Assembly (NCBI GenBank): GCA_958295665.1
Contig: OY282558.1
Location: 115,620,838 to 115,684,837, forward strand
Length of the DNA: 64,000 nucleotides
Source: Tipula vernalis
Lineage: Eukaryota > Arthropoda > Insecta > Diptera > Tipulidae
Direction of reading: 5' to 3'
Position 1 is the stretch's first letter. Each line of letters opens with the position of its first letter. Shown here piece by piece: positions 1 through 11,581 of the stretch. Both the position numbers and the translations under genes were made by a program. A model generated the notes under the pieces. The model was not told the origin of the DNA and made no database searches. It saw only the letters and a list, made by a program, of their open reading frames with translations.

Positions 1-2269
1 CCTCAACGTGTGATATTTGTATATTAGATTCATTTGAACCAATTTTATCAATTTAAATGCTAGAAATGTTTGAATAAAAATTGTCGAAATTTGATAATGA
101 GCTAGTGTTACTAAAAATACAACTGTTTTAAAAATATTAAATTTTAGCTTGTATTTATCCGATCAGAAATAGAAAATCGGATACGTCCAAAATGCGTTTT
201 TAAATGCATATTTTTCAAAACCCGCATTTTTCGATCAAATTTCATTATAATATGAATAACAGTAAATTTTCAATCCTGGAAGTTTTTGAAATTACAAATA
301 TTTCTTTTGTCTGAAAAGAGCTTTACGATTCCGTAATAAAAAAAGGAGTTACTACGGCTTTGGCAGGGCTCTGCAAGAGACAAATAAGGTTATATTTGTT
401 TAATATAATTTGTTAAACCCTGCAACTTCTCTATGTAACGATTTTATTGCAAATTCAAATCCTACAAGATATTTCACCATTCCTGTACATTTTAGAGAAC
501 GAAATGAAAAAATGCAAAAATCCAAAGCTATTCATAAAAACCTATTTAACTTCTATTTACTTTGTTTACAAAAATGAACCACCTTTAAAATCTCATTTAA
601 CATGATCCTTGTTTGTTTGGCGCAACATTAATCTGAGGATCCCCAAAAACGCAGCCCCAGTTTAAATTAATTTTTTTTAATATAGAAATAAAATTTAATT
701 AATTATGACTCTAGAAAATAAATTATTGAAGATGATTTTATGTAATTATTAACCTTTTCAAATCAAATAAGCATTTAGCAAAATCCACACAAAATACTAA
801 TATTGGTGGCCTTTGTTTTATAACCGAAATTAATAAAACTCCACCCACAATGTCTGCTTTTACCAAGAATCAAAGCGCGTATCGTTTTTACATTCCCTAT
901 CGAATTTTATTAGCCAGGATTTAATCTTATTGTTTACGAAATGAAAAAAAAAAATAAAAATATATTCCCAATATCTTCATTATATTATGTATAGAGTCTT
1001 CATTTAATTTTTTTTTATTATTTCTTAAAAATAAGAACAAGATACATTAAATTATTATTCAATTTTCTAAAATGAAATTGTATATTATTTTATAAATTTC
1101 TTAAAGATCAAACAGATTAAATTCTAATTTTTAACAAATAAATATATTATTTTCGAAATATTATTTAATTTTATTATATTCTGAAATCTTAAAGACTCTC
1201 GTATTTTATTACAATGTATATACATACGTATGTCATTGTCTATCTAATAATACTCATATAAATGTACGTATTTGTGTGTGTTTCGCACAAGATGTGTGAA
1301 GTATATATACATCTTCATAACAATACTTCTTCGTTTTCTTAATTTTTCACATACATTTGCTACTGTTGTGTATTTTCCGAAAAGCTTAATTTTTATTATG
1401 ATTTAAGGGAAAATTTAATCGAAAATTCTACTTGTTGAATGTGTTTTTGTTCTGTTGCTTCGTTTTTATTTTGTATGAGATCCGAAAAATGTTTTCTAAA
1501 AGGAAAATAAAGTTTATTCAATTTATATATAAATTATGTTTAAAAGTATGTATGTACACCATGTACCAAGGAAAGGAAATACATTTAAAGAAGCTTTATG
1601 ATGCCGATAATAAAAACAATCTGCCGAGTCATATCACATTCTGATATAGGTACGTATACTGCCAGAAGATGTACTCGTAAGTATTAAAAATGAGCATAAT
1701 ATGGTTTAAAGCGTTAAAACATTAAATTTCGAAGAAAACTAATTTTATCACTATGTTTATTGTATGTATGTATGTACATATATACAAAATAAAATATTGT
1801 TATTCATTCATCAACACTGTCAATCAAATATATAACGAGAAACTTTTTGGAAATTGTTCATTTCCAAGAAATTTGAATTATTTTGTGCTTTATTTAGGTG
1901 CTTTCCAAATTTAATGTACTTTTATGTTTAGATTGACAATGATAAATTTGTTAAAAATTGGTTTTGATTAAACAAAAAAAAGAGCCAACTGAAATACAAA
2001 CATCAAATTTGTATTGTAATGTGGCTCAATGTAAAATTATTCTATCTGTGTGGTATTACAAGACTCAATCTCCCCAAATAGTAATCGTAAAATAAAAGTT
2101 TAACATGTAAAATAGCCGAACGTAAACGAAACACACGTTAATTTTGTATTCAATTTTTGATACATCATTTTAAAGAGAATTTAATTCTTATTACGCTTTT
2201 TACTTTTGGAATAATTTATTGTAAATGAGAAACCAATAAAACATTTTGTAACAACAAACGTTAACATCA
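1..2269. other. AT-rich intergenic DNA, no gene seen
   Basis: This stretch is strongly AT-rich, with long A and T runs and short simple repeats such as the GTAT/TATA run near 1763-1790. The longest open frame (about 1432-1644, +) starts at a non-ATG codon, has low-complexity composition and matches no family I recognise, so I do not call it a gene. I see no RNA gene here. Confidence 0.6.
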
Positions 2270-2676
2270 AAATTATAAATTAGCAACGAGCGACGTTCGG
2301 TTTGATAACTTCAATAGCCTCTTTCTCCAGCTCCAGTAGTAATCTATTTATCACTATGTTCCAGAGAAGAGGGGACAAGATCCCTCCCTGCGGGATCCTT
2401 AAGTTCCCCTTAATTACTCGCCTCTCAATGGTACAGTCACCCTGCTCCGAGCTAACAAACCTGCTTACAAGGATATGATTACATAATTAACATGCTTACA
2501 AGGAAGTCCAAAATGCTTTCAAAGCGCCCTCTATTTTCAGGAAGGCTACCAAACAGAACTCTTTCAAGTGAATAGATTTCTTAATCGTACGCACCAAGGC
2601 GAGCAGAGCTATGTCCACAGATTTACCCTTAATATATGCATGCTGAGACACTTACTGGCTCTTATTTTCCTTCTAA

Positions 2677-3515
2677 TGCCTCAGATGATCAATATCTATT
2701 GCCAATATTTCAGTATTGGCAATACTATTGAACATGTGAGGACACTAATTGAAGGATTGTCAATACACAAAATATTGTGGCGATGGTTTGATGAAAACCA
2801 AAATATTTTTAATATTGATATAATATTTACAATACTATAGATCTTCTGAGATACTTTATTGACAAAATACCTATGCAAAGAGCTGTAAAAATTTAAATTT
2901 GGTACACATAATCAAGAAAACGAAACAATTACCTACATGTAGCATTGCATTTATACAAATATAAATGTAAAATTAAATATATGTAAGTGGGGCCTGTTAT
3001 AAAATACAATATATCGAAATAAATGTGATGCAATTAACAATAACTTGGCAAATATATACATATACTACATGGTGCGGTATGGAATTCACCGATAGCACAA
3101 GTAATACCTCAATGGACAACAGGAATACACCAGAAACCATTGATAATCAAGAAGCGTTAATTAGATTTGTTTATACATATAGAGAACTTCCAGTATTGTG
3201 TTATGTTACATGGAAAGATTACACCAACCGAGGAAAAAAAATCTGGCATACAATAAAAAAAGGTTCAACACCCTAAACCATATTATTTCCTTTTTATTTT
3301 AATTTTTTTTTTCATTGATAATGCCCAAATAATCGCTACACAAGCTTTACTTTTGTCTAGCATGGTTCAAAGTGGAGTATTACCTGAAAATAAATATTTT
3401 TTATTGTTTGACGTTTAAGTGTATTGATCGTCTGAGACAATTGCTGTTTGCCAATAGTTTTTTCTATATTGACAATATTATATTGGCAATACTTATTGAT
3501 CATCTGAGGCCCGCA
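2677..3515. mobile_element. Non-autonomous DNA transposon with TIRs, PIF/Harbinger-like
   Basis: An 839-bp segment interrupts the retroelement above. Its ends are inverted: the left begins TGCCTCAGATGATCAATA, and the right end read in reverse gives TGCGGGCCTCAGATGATC. TAA flanks it on both sides (2674-2676 and 3516-3518), as expected for PIF/Harbinger, although the flanking match can be stretched to nine bases. The TIRs carry internal TATTGCCAATA palindromes. An 83-codon plus-strand frame (3025-3276) has a stretch (RFVYTYRELPVL, then KDYTNRGKK) resembling the start of a MADF domain, the DNA-binding partner type found in some Harbinger elements. No transposase remains. Confidence 0.6.
3025..3276 (+). 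pseudogene. MADF-like ORF remnant inside the DNA transposon
   Basis: This 83-codon frame lies within the TIR-bounded element. Its second half resembles the first helix of a MADF domain (a Myb/SANT-like DNA-binding fold): LIRFVYTYRELPVL, a short gap, then DYTNRGKKIW. The rest of the domain is missing, so it is probably a truncated accessory protein of the transposon. It could also be chance similarity in a short frame. Confidence 0.4.
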
Positions 3516-4390
3516 TAATGCCTCTGATGTGTACATCCAACAGCCTTTCCAAGGTTAAGCCTTTCCAAGGGCTTTTCTCCGCTTTCGGGATAAGGACCAC
3601 ATTAACCTCCGTTAAGTACTTAGGGATATAAACCAGCTTTAAACACCCTTTGAATATAGCTTCCAGATAAGGAAGAATAATTACTGGGTTGTTTTGAAGT
3701 TCCGCTGGTATAATCTGATCTGGACCAGCTATTTGTATGGCTTAAAACCTAATCCGCTCCCAATTTACGATATCTTCTGTGCCTACTGAAAGTTTTTCCT
3801 GATGATTACTATGCACCATCAGCTCGTCACAGGTCCCTGGGAAGTGGGTCTCGAAGAGAAGCTCCAAAGGCTCTCCACTAGAAGCTGTCCAAGACTCGCC
3901 CGGTTCAATAAAATAACTGGGACTTATTGTACTTTTGGAACGAATCTTCCTAAGCCGAGAGGTTTCGGAGACCTCTTATAAATTCTAAGTTCCTCCTTGT
4001 AGGAGTCCCAATCCTGAGCTTTTCTTGTACCTTTCGCTCCATTAAAGCCCGTTCTACAAGCCTTATGACCCCCTAATGAGCAAGCAGCACTAGAGGACCG
4101 GCTGTATGCGCTACTGACGCTATCCACCATGCCCTCCATACTGTCGCCGGGGTACTCGACGGTAAAAATCTCTCCATTAATTCCCCATAATTGCTCCAGT
4201 TGGTCGTCCTTTTAGGGTTCCTGTAGGCTTTCCGGGTAGCAGGGCTACAGTTCAAATATCGAGAATCAGACAAAGAGTGTTCCTTATCCTCCCTCCGTTT
4301 TTTAACCATATGAAAAATATCATTTGAGGCAAGGGTCTCATCTAGAACATGGTGAAGGTTAATTTGAATTATCCCAAGCATACCATTTTA

Positions 4391-6090
4391 CCTTTACTTA
4401 CCTCTATATATTTCCTGCAACCGCAGGCTAATAGAAATGAAAAAAACACCATTCAATTCCAAATTCGAGGATATAACAGCCTAATAATAAAGGTGATAGT
4501 TTTTACTTTCTTTGTCTTGAAATAAAACGTTGTCCCACAATTTCTTCACCATGATTTCATTGCGTGTAGAATAAAATCATCAACTTTCTAATTTGTTCCG
4601 TAGAAAACTAAAAAAAATCCTACCTAAGGATCCAAGCAAGGGTTTTCCAGAATTCTATTAGCTTGTCAATAACAATATGTTGATGGCAAACAAAAATCGT
4701 TATTGTTTTTTTTTCTAATCCTATTTAAAGCCCTGATCCAACTTCTTTTAGAGGACTACAAATGTTGTAATGCAATACATATTATGTTGTACTATTGTAA
4801 TGTATTGTTGTATTCTTAAATATTTCGCGAAGTTACTTTTTGTTTTTAGGAAAAGCATAAAATATGTTTGTTCAATTCAGTCCAGCCACATTACTAAACT
4901 TAAACATTAATATCTGACATGTTAAGATAAAAATTCAATTAATTACAAATATTAAATTAATTTTCTACACAAATACATTTTCATTAATTAAATCTCAACA
5001 TTTTATTAAGAAGAAACAACAATGTGTAGCTCTATTAAAATTATCAATTAAATCTCTTTTCTTTGCTTTATCAATGTTATCAAAAGAGTATTTTGTTTAA
5101 GCTTAATCCACATAAAAATACAGAAATTTGTGATAGATAAATGGATAATCCTGATTATTAGTAAGCAAATAATTAATAAAGAATGGAAACTAAAATTTAC
5201 AATTTACTCGTCATTTATTTTAACATGATCGATGAATCATTTTTATGCTACAACTAAAATTATATTGTTCTTTGTTTTAGTTATTTTGCACTAAAGCAGT
5301 CTGCCCCTCCCCTCCTAGTCGCTAAGCTCACAAACTATACCGACTACACCCGCTCGCTGCACCTGATGTAGTGTTGCTTTTGTTTCGCTGTTACTTTCGC
5401 TGAATTTGTATAGTAAAAACAAAAAGAAAACCTAATTTATTTTATATTTGCTTTAGTTTCGAACGCATAGTACGTCTACATATTGTCCGGACAACATCAG
5501 CCAATCATAAGAGGAATAAAGTTTTTTTTCGGTGGAGTATCATTTTGTTTTTTAGTGGGAACGGAAAGAAATGGATAATATAAATCAACCTTAAAACCTG
5601 TATCGATTAACAACGACAAAATAATTATAAACAAAACAAGAGCGACAACGACAAGCAATATCGCTAGCCAAATTAGATTACACAGAAACCAATGTCGAAC
5701 CAATGCCGTCAACGACGGCCAAATTTAATTTAAATTATATTTTTAATTCATTAAACATAATATTGTTTCAAAACAAATTAATTAAGCTAGTGAGACAATT
5801 TTTAAGGTTATGTTGTTCGTTAAGTTATTTAATTTTGTCATCGGTTGCTGACGCTCTTATTGTTTTTACTAAAGGTTGATTTATATCATCCATTTCTTTC
5901 CATCCTTTGCTGTCGATGTTGAAGCATGTCCGGGCATATCCCACGATCTCCTACGCTTTAGATTATTGTAATGGATCCACCTTCCTAAAAACGTCGCGGG
6001 CTTCAATTCATATGGGATCCAGTTACTAGGTCAGCTTTTTGGGAAATTGCGTTTTTGTGTAAGTAGTCGATGTGAATCTCGATTGTGGCC
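4391..6090. other. Intergenic DNA with an inverted repeat, no supported gene
   Basis: This is AT-rich sequence without a recognisable gene. A minus-strand frame at 5497-5712 would encode 71 residues with a hydrophobic segment, but it starts at TTG and overlaps the arm of an inverted repeat (5563-5590 against 5874-5901). I treat it as non-coding. Confidence 0.55.
5563..5901. repeat. Inverted repeat with about 28-bp arms
   Basis: The left arm (5563-5590) reads GGAAAGAAATGGAT followed by AATATAAATCAACC. The right arm (5874-5901) is its reverse complement with one mismatch. Weaker complementarity continues inward (AACAAGAGCGACAAC against a reverse-read AACAATAAGAGCGTC). It could be a small foldback element or a local inverted duplication. 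Confidence 0.6.
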
Positions 6091-7720
6091 GTTTCGTTTT
6101 CGGTTGTGAGGAATAGTGTGTCCGCGACAACGTTGTTGTGTACGTGAACATACTGAATGTCCATGGTAAATTGAATAATTTAATCCAAGTGGCGAGATTG
6201 TCTTGGATTATGTGCGGTTTTAGACTGAATTGCTCTAGTCAGAGGATTGTGGTCGGCGTAAATGGTGTAGTCCCGACCCTCGACAAAATATCTGAAGTGT
6301 TTGACTGCCAGATATACGAGTATTGCGTGTAATTCCCGAAAGAAGGCGGAATATTTCTTTTCGCATCCGAGAGTTTCTTGGAAAAGAACTCCAGTGGCTC
6401 GCAACACTTGTTATTGTACTGTTGCAACAGCGGATGTGCCAGAAGTGTTATATATTCCAATTCCGTCTTAAGCGATGTGAATGCAAGCTGACATTAGTAG
6501 GGCCAAGAGAAATTATTGACAGTCTTGGGCTTTTTGAGTAAAACTGTCAACAACTTTTGATTGAAAAAATAATTCGTTCTTCAGACGGCAGAATACCATT
6601 CGGTGTTATCTTTTGGGTGAGGAAATCTAGACTGGTTGGGCAATGACCCATTTTCCACTCTTGATCTGAACATCAAACTATGTTAACTTGTGGAAGAGTT
6701 GTTCCAAGTAAAGTTTGTGCTGTTCCTCATTATGTGAAGCCACAAGAATATCATTAATGTTGACGAAAACGAAGTTTAAACCATGTAAAACATCGTTCAT
6801 GAAACGCTGAAACCTAATTAAATGGTACGCTCTGACAAGGAGTAATTTTGAATGTGGAATATCGGATAACAATCAGGTGCTGTGACCGTGTTTAAACTAC
6901 GATAATCCCCGCATGGTCGCCAATCATAATCTTTTTTTTTCAGCATATGGAGTGAACAAGAGAAGCAAAAGAAGGTAGATGCGGAAGGTTGGCAAATACC
7001 TATTTCCACCATGTGTTGGAATTCTGTAAATGCTTCTTGGTGGCGGATGTCATCTAGTATTCATGGTCTTGACACAGGCAGGTGGCCTGCTGCGACAATG
7101 TGATGGACCAAGTTGTGTCGAACCGACAAATTGCAGTTCGGCTCTGCTATTAGTGAAGGGAATTGTTTGAACAGAATGCCGTAGCCGCTGTTGAATGTGA
7201 AATGGATCGGAATCGGTGTGCTGACGCAAACCATTGTAGCATTAGTTGACAGCTTAGTCGCTGAACCAACCAACCGTTTATTTTTTAGGCCAACAAAGAA
7301 AGGAGGCCAAATTTAGACAAGAAATCGGTGCCAATGATTGGACGATTCACAGCAGCTAAGATAAAAGCTTGAAAAGCGCGAAAGTTCTTTTACGTCCGAG
7401 ATCCACCCAGCCGATAAGACTAGAACAGGATTTCGTTTCAATAATGAAAATAATTGTTTGTAGTTCTGTGCTGGAATTACCAAAAGGCTTCACGGTAGTA
7501 TATTTGATGTTGCCGTAAAATTGCAAGCCTTTGTACAATTGTATGCCTGAGCGCCAAATTTTTGGTGGTACCAGCAACTGTGTGTACTGGCAATAATGTG
7601 AACCGTTGTGATACGAGGTCGCAAAGTGGATTGAATATCTCTAGATCGAATTAATGGCACTAGTATTTGTTTATCTGTCCAGCATAGTTTCGATTTTGGA
7701 TAAGCCATTTTCCGTTATAC
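6090..7720 (-). mobile_element. Ty3/Gypsy retrotransposon remnant (gag end to RNase H)
   Basis: Running from high to low coordinates on the minus strand, I see these parts in order: a gag-end zinc-finger-like patch (CWYHQKFGAQAYNC, near 7560); a retropepsin end (PIIGTDFLSKFG, near 7330); the linker and first part of reverse transcriptase ([14 protein letters not shown], near 6920); a degraded catalytic motif (FVNINDILVAS where YxDDILVAS is normal, near 6740); and an RNase H part with YADHNPL near 6260. Stops and frameshifts separate all of them, and I found no LTR or integrase. It is a dead fragment. Confidence 0.85.
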
Positions 7721-8907
7721 ATGAATGGTTGTCTGCATTGTTTTCCATAAATAGACGACTCACATTGAAAATCTTGTTCACCTGATATTTTAGTGGCTTT
7801 AATCCAAGGCTTTCTAATATTTCCTTGCAGAATTATGTATTTTGATGCACAAAGAGTTGATGCTATTATTCCAGGGATTTTATCGTTATTTCATTTTTAT
7901 TTCACTTTCACAATCATTCCGTTTTGTTATAATTTCGTAGCCTCTATCTGCCGAATTACAAGCTGAGTATAAGTTACAACACAATTTTAACCCTGCCCTT
8001 AACCCAATAATTAGTTTTATAAATCTCAGCTGGAATCAGTCAGCATCAATTTTATGTAGATAAGAATAAATTTTTGTGTAAGCAAAAATGTAAACTAGTG
8101 TATTTTTATGTAACCGCAAATCAGACGAATTTTTGAAAAGTGGGTTATAAGTTTCTCTGTTACAGATTTTTTTAATATCTTCTGCTTTGATGTTATCATA
8201 ATCCAACCTCTTTTTTTCTTCCTAGGTTTCTCTATCAACATCGGGTTTTATCGGCAACAACGAATATTAATATGGAACTTCCATGCTTGGTAATTCGTTC
8301 CATTTACATCCATCCAAATCAAATAAACGTATTCCCTTTTTCCTTTCGTTTCACTATTTTTTAATTTTCATTCTTTTAAGTTTAACGACTGACCCGTAAC
8401 TTATTGTGTTTGTACATATAAAGAAGAGATTTGTAACGTTCACAAAATATTCTCGACTTCAACTGAAAAATTTATTTTTCAAAATAATGTATAGTGCGGT
8501 CTTAACCAACCAACCGCCTGGACTGCAAACCACTAAATTCGGTAAATCCATTTACCTTTCTCAAAAGGAGGTTAAACAGAATAAAAAATAATAACCTTAA
8601 ATAATAATAATTTAAAAAAGACATGGATAAGTCGACTTTTGGGTAAAATGAACATAACAAAACTTAATAAACATAAGGTAATAAACTTATATCTTAATTC
8701 AACAGTTTTGTTCATCTCCATTTTGGTTGGTGTTTTTATTAGCTAGGCCCTCCTACATTAAATCCTTCTAAATTGATAATCTTTCCACTTGGTCTATCGG
8801 CCACTGAATATCCAAATGCAGTTTCTTAACAAAACTCTTGCAATACTTACGGCAATAACAATTCAGGCGCCACCTAAGTTACAATCCGTTATTATTTCAT
8901 GTATCAT
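7721..8907. other. Intergenic DNA, no gene seen
   Basis: No coding or RNA gene is supported here. A 61-codon frame at 8406-8591 (+) matches nothing I recognise and ends in a lysine-rich low-complexity run. Confidence 0.5.
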
Positions 8908-9246
8908 GTTTCCATGAACGAGGTTGAGTTAGGTTAACCTTGGATTGAAAATAGGTTTTCGTCAAATTTCAAAATGGCATCGATCGTTTCCATGGAAGTG
9001 AGTTAGATTGAGTTGAAAGTGTTACAGCAAAGTACATTATAAATACACTTTTGACTTTTGTATTGCGTTCTTAATTTTTTGTTGCATTCAATAATAATAG
9101 TAACATTTTTTTATGGTGGTAACAATAAAAATCCCTTATGTATATTTTTCTCGCCATTTTGGTTCTCAACTCTACTAAGTTCCACTAACTTCGTTGAGTT
9201 CAAACTGACGTAACGAAAACCTAACTACAACCTCGTTTCCATGAAC
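8908..9246. mobile_element. Short TIR element flanked by a 12-bp direct repeat
   Basis: The 12-mer GTTTCCATGAAC occurs at 8908-8919 and again at 9235-9246. Between the copies lie 315 bp whose ends are inverted: GAGGTTGAGTTAGGTT on the left, AACCTAACTACAACCTC on the right. This is the form of a small non-autonomous transposon with its target duplication. It has no ORF. The duplication is longer than the usual 8-9 bp, so the superfamily is unclear. Confidence 0.6.
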
Positions 9247-9271
9247 ACCAACGTCATCTTACGCCAGTTTG

Positions 9272-10028
9272 AAGCTTGATTCATAACATCGGGAGCGACA
9301 TACGAAAAATACCATGGTATTTGTTTACGAACTCTCTATCAATCAAATCACTTTAAATGTCATAAGCTCCTCCTACTTGTTCCTTACTCGAGTTAAAAAA
9401 ATTCTTACTTTGAGCAAAGGGTAGCGCAGGGTTACCAACCAAAAAACAAAAAAAGCAAAATTATTAGCAATATTTTGCTCTTAATAAAAAACGCGCTAAA
9501 TTGTTTATGTAGAAAAGGCGCTAAATGGCTCTTTTTTGACGTTTCATTTGATTTGATTCTCTGTTATTTAAAATTTGATGTTGATGTGTTGTTTTGTGCA
9601 AATAAAAATTAAAAATTACAAAATATTAAAATAATAAAATTAATTATGGTAAATTAAAAATATAATATAATAAATTTAATATAAATAAAAATTAATGAAA
9701 TATGGTTAAAACAATTAAAAACTAAAAAAACTTGTAAAGTGATCTAAAAATTAAAACGAGAAACAAGAAAATAAATTAAAAACGTTGTAGAAACCCGACA
9801 AAAAATTAAAAATACTTTTAAAATCTCACAATAATCACAAAACTATAAAAAATTTGGTATTAACACAGCCAAATCCAAACGCAAATTGAAATGTGTAATG
9901 AGAAATATAACAAATAAAATGACGTACAAAATAGACAAATATTTTGGGCAAAACCAACAGCTACTAACTTCAGCTCAATACTATGGTATTTTTCCTATGT
10001 CGCTCCCGATGTTATGAACCAAGCTTGA
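9272..10028. mobile_element. MITE-like element with about 55-bp TIRs and 8-bp target duplication
   Basis: AAGCTTGA occurs at 9272-9279 and 10,021-10,028. The 741 bp between have near-perfect inverted ends that share TTCATAACATCGGGAGCGAC, followed on both sides by ATAnGAAAAATACCATnGTATT. The interior is very AT-rich and non-coding. An 8-bp duplication fits hAT-type elements. The element lies just upstream of the likely tweek 5' region. Confidence 0.7.
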
Positions 10029-11581
10029 ACCTTACATAGAAACAAGCTAATGGAGACGATGTATTTTGTAATTCATTAAGTTTCTCTTACGCCAACATAA
10101 TAGGCAAGTGTACAATTTTACTATACTTCTCAGTGCACAGTTTCTCAAAATACCAAAACAAAGCGAAACGCGAATCCATCTCAATCAGATTGTTTTGACA
10201 GTCGCCCATTTATTTCATTTATGTCAAAGACTCGATGGAAGATCGATTATCGCGTTTAAATTACACATTTTAATTAACTTAATTTAGTCAAAAAATATTA
10301 ATAATTATAATGTAAAAATGTAAGTAATTTGTTCGGTAGTGATTTACAATAAGTTTAATATAAAAAATTTCCAAATAAATAGTGAATTTTCATTATAAAA
10401 CGTGAAAATTGTTCACAAAGAAAAAAAAATGGTGCGGATTACCTTGATATGGTGGAAAAATGGATGTATTTTTAATTTTATCGTTTTGTCTTGATAATTC
10501 TTGATTAAGTGTACAAAATAAAATGGTTTATGTTAATTGCATAATTTTAGAAACAGATTTGCAGTAATTAAGTTACGAGAAACGATTACGTTTAGAATAT
10601 TTGTGATAAAATATTTTGTAAGCATCGCCCATATTCAGAATGAAAATATTGATTTTTCATGTGTTGTGCTTATTTTTTAATTTTGAGTGGAAAATGAAAA
10701 TCAATAACAAAGTGAAAATATTCAATGTATTGTGTCGGTATTTTAGGAAAATTGTAATAATAAATTTAATTGAATACTTTTAGTTTTTATTTGATTATAA
10801 TCTCGGTTTTATTGTTGTTATAATGATAACAAGTTTTTTGATTACTCTTTAAGTGATTAGATTGCAATGGTATTGATTGGGTTGTGAATTTGTGATTGAA
10901 CTTTGGCCAGTTTAAAACTTGAAGTTGTTTTTATTTATGTCTTTAATTTTTTATAGTGTGGATTAAAGTACGAATATAGAGTTGTTTTGGTTTTACTTTA
11001 TTCTAAATCGCTTTTAAACAAAGATTTTTTTATCGCTGAATTTGGTGAATAATGCGTGGGTGTGGTTCGCGTTTTGGAAGTGACTTGATGCTTTTATGGA
11101 TTTAGTTGAACTTTAGCTTAAACATCGGTTTTGTAATTGTATAATAATCTCAAGTAATATGATTGGATGCCCCTTTTTCGGCTATTTGAATAAAATAATG
11201 ATCATCATATTAAAATTTCCTCAACTACCAAATTAAAGTTGTATTTTTTTTAACCTTTCGTTTTTGGAACCCTTATTAGATTTTGTACTTACTCGCGGCA
11301 ATAAGAAATCTCGAAATAATTATAATCTGTGCATACAGTTTATTTGCGTTTCTTCAAAAATTGCAGAATCAATTCAATTTTCAGAAAATGCTACTGCCTT
11401 TATTAATATGCTTTTTTTATCTTATCTTGTTTCAGGTACCGTCGAAACTTAATAAAAATTTTCACAATAACATATAATTTATTATTATTTATATAAAATT
11501 AAATATTTAATATTAGTCAAAAATAATTTAATGTGCTGTCATAAATAATTTATTAAGAAAATCAACTTAATCCTAACAAAC
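10029..11581 (+). promoter_or_regulatory. Upstream region and probable 5' UTR intron of tweek
   Basis: No gene is seen. A consensus donor (GTAAGT at 10,320) and a good acceptor (TTGTTTCAG ending at 11,435) would define a 5' UTR intron of about 1.1 kb, with the second UTR exon running from 11,436 into the start codon. An in-frame stop at 11,546-11,548 limits upstream extension of the tweek frame. The promoter position is not evident, and the UTR intron is inference. Confidence 0.35.

Larger units (their letters stand above)
2270..4390 (-). mobile_element. Defective LOA/I-like non-LTR retrotransposon, interrupted
   Basis: Read on the minus strand, this is a decayed relative of the element at 45.8-50.9 kb. 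The start of the endonuclease ORF is recognisable at about 4381, with residues IIQINLHH. It then jumps straight to a block matching the late endonuclease region (SNDIFHM, then HSLSDSRY), so the core of the endonuclease has been deleted. Reverse-transcriptase sequence continues to about 2270 with frameshifts and stops. Bases around 2330-2480 align well with 47,430-47,580 of the better copy. A separate DNA element occupies 2677-3515 within it. The copy is dead. The family assignment rests on the better copy, which carries an RNase H domain. Confidence 0.8.

Noticed and set aside
5497..5712. Possible small membrane protein (71 codons, minus strand)
   Set aside because: It starts at TTG, overlaps an inverted repeat arm and lies beside transposon debris. 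The hydrophobic run is what AT-rich sequence often encodes.
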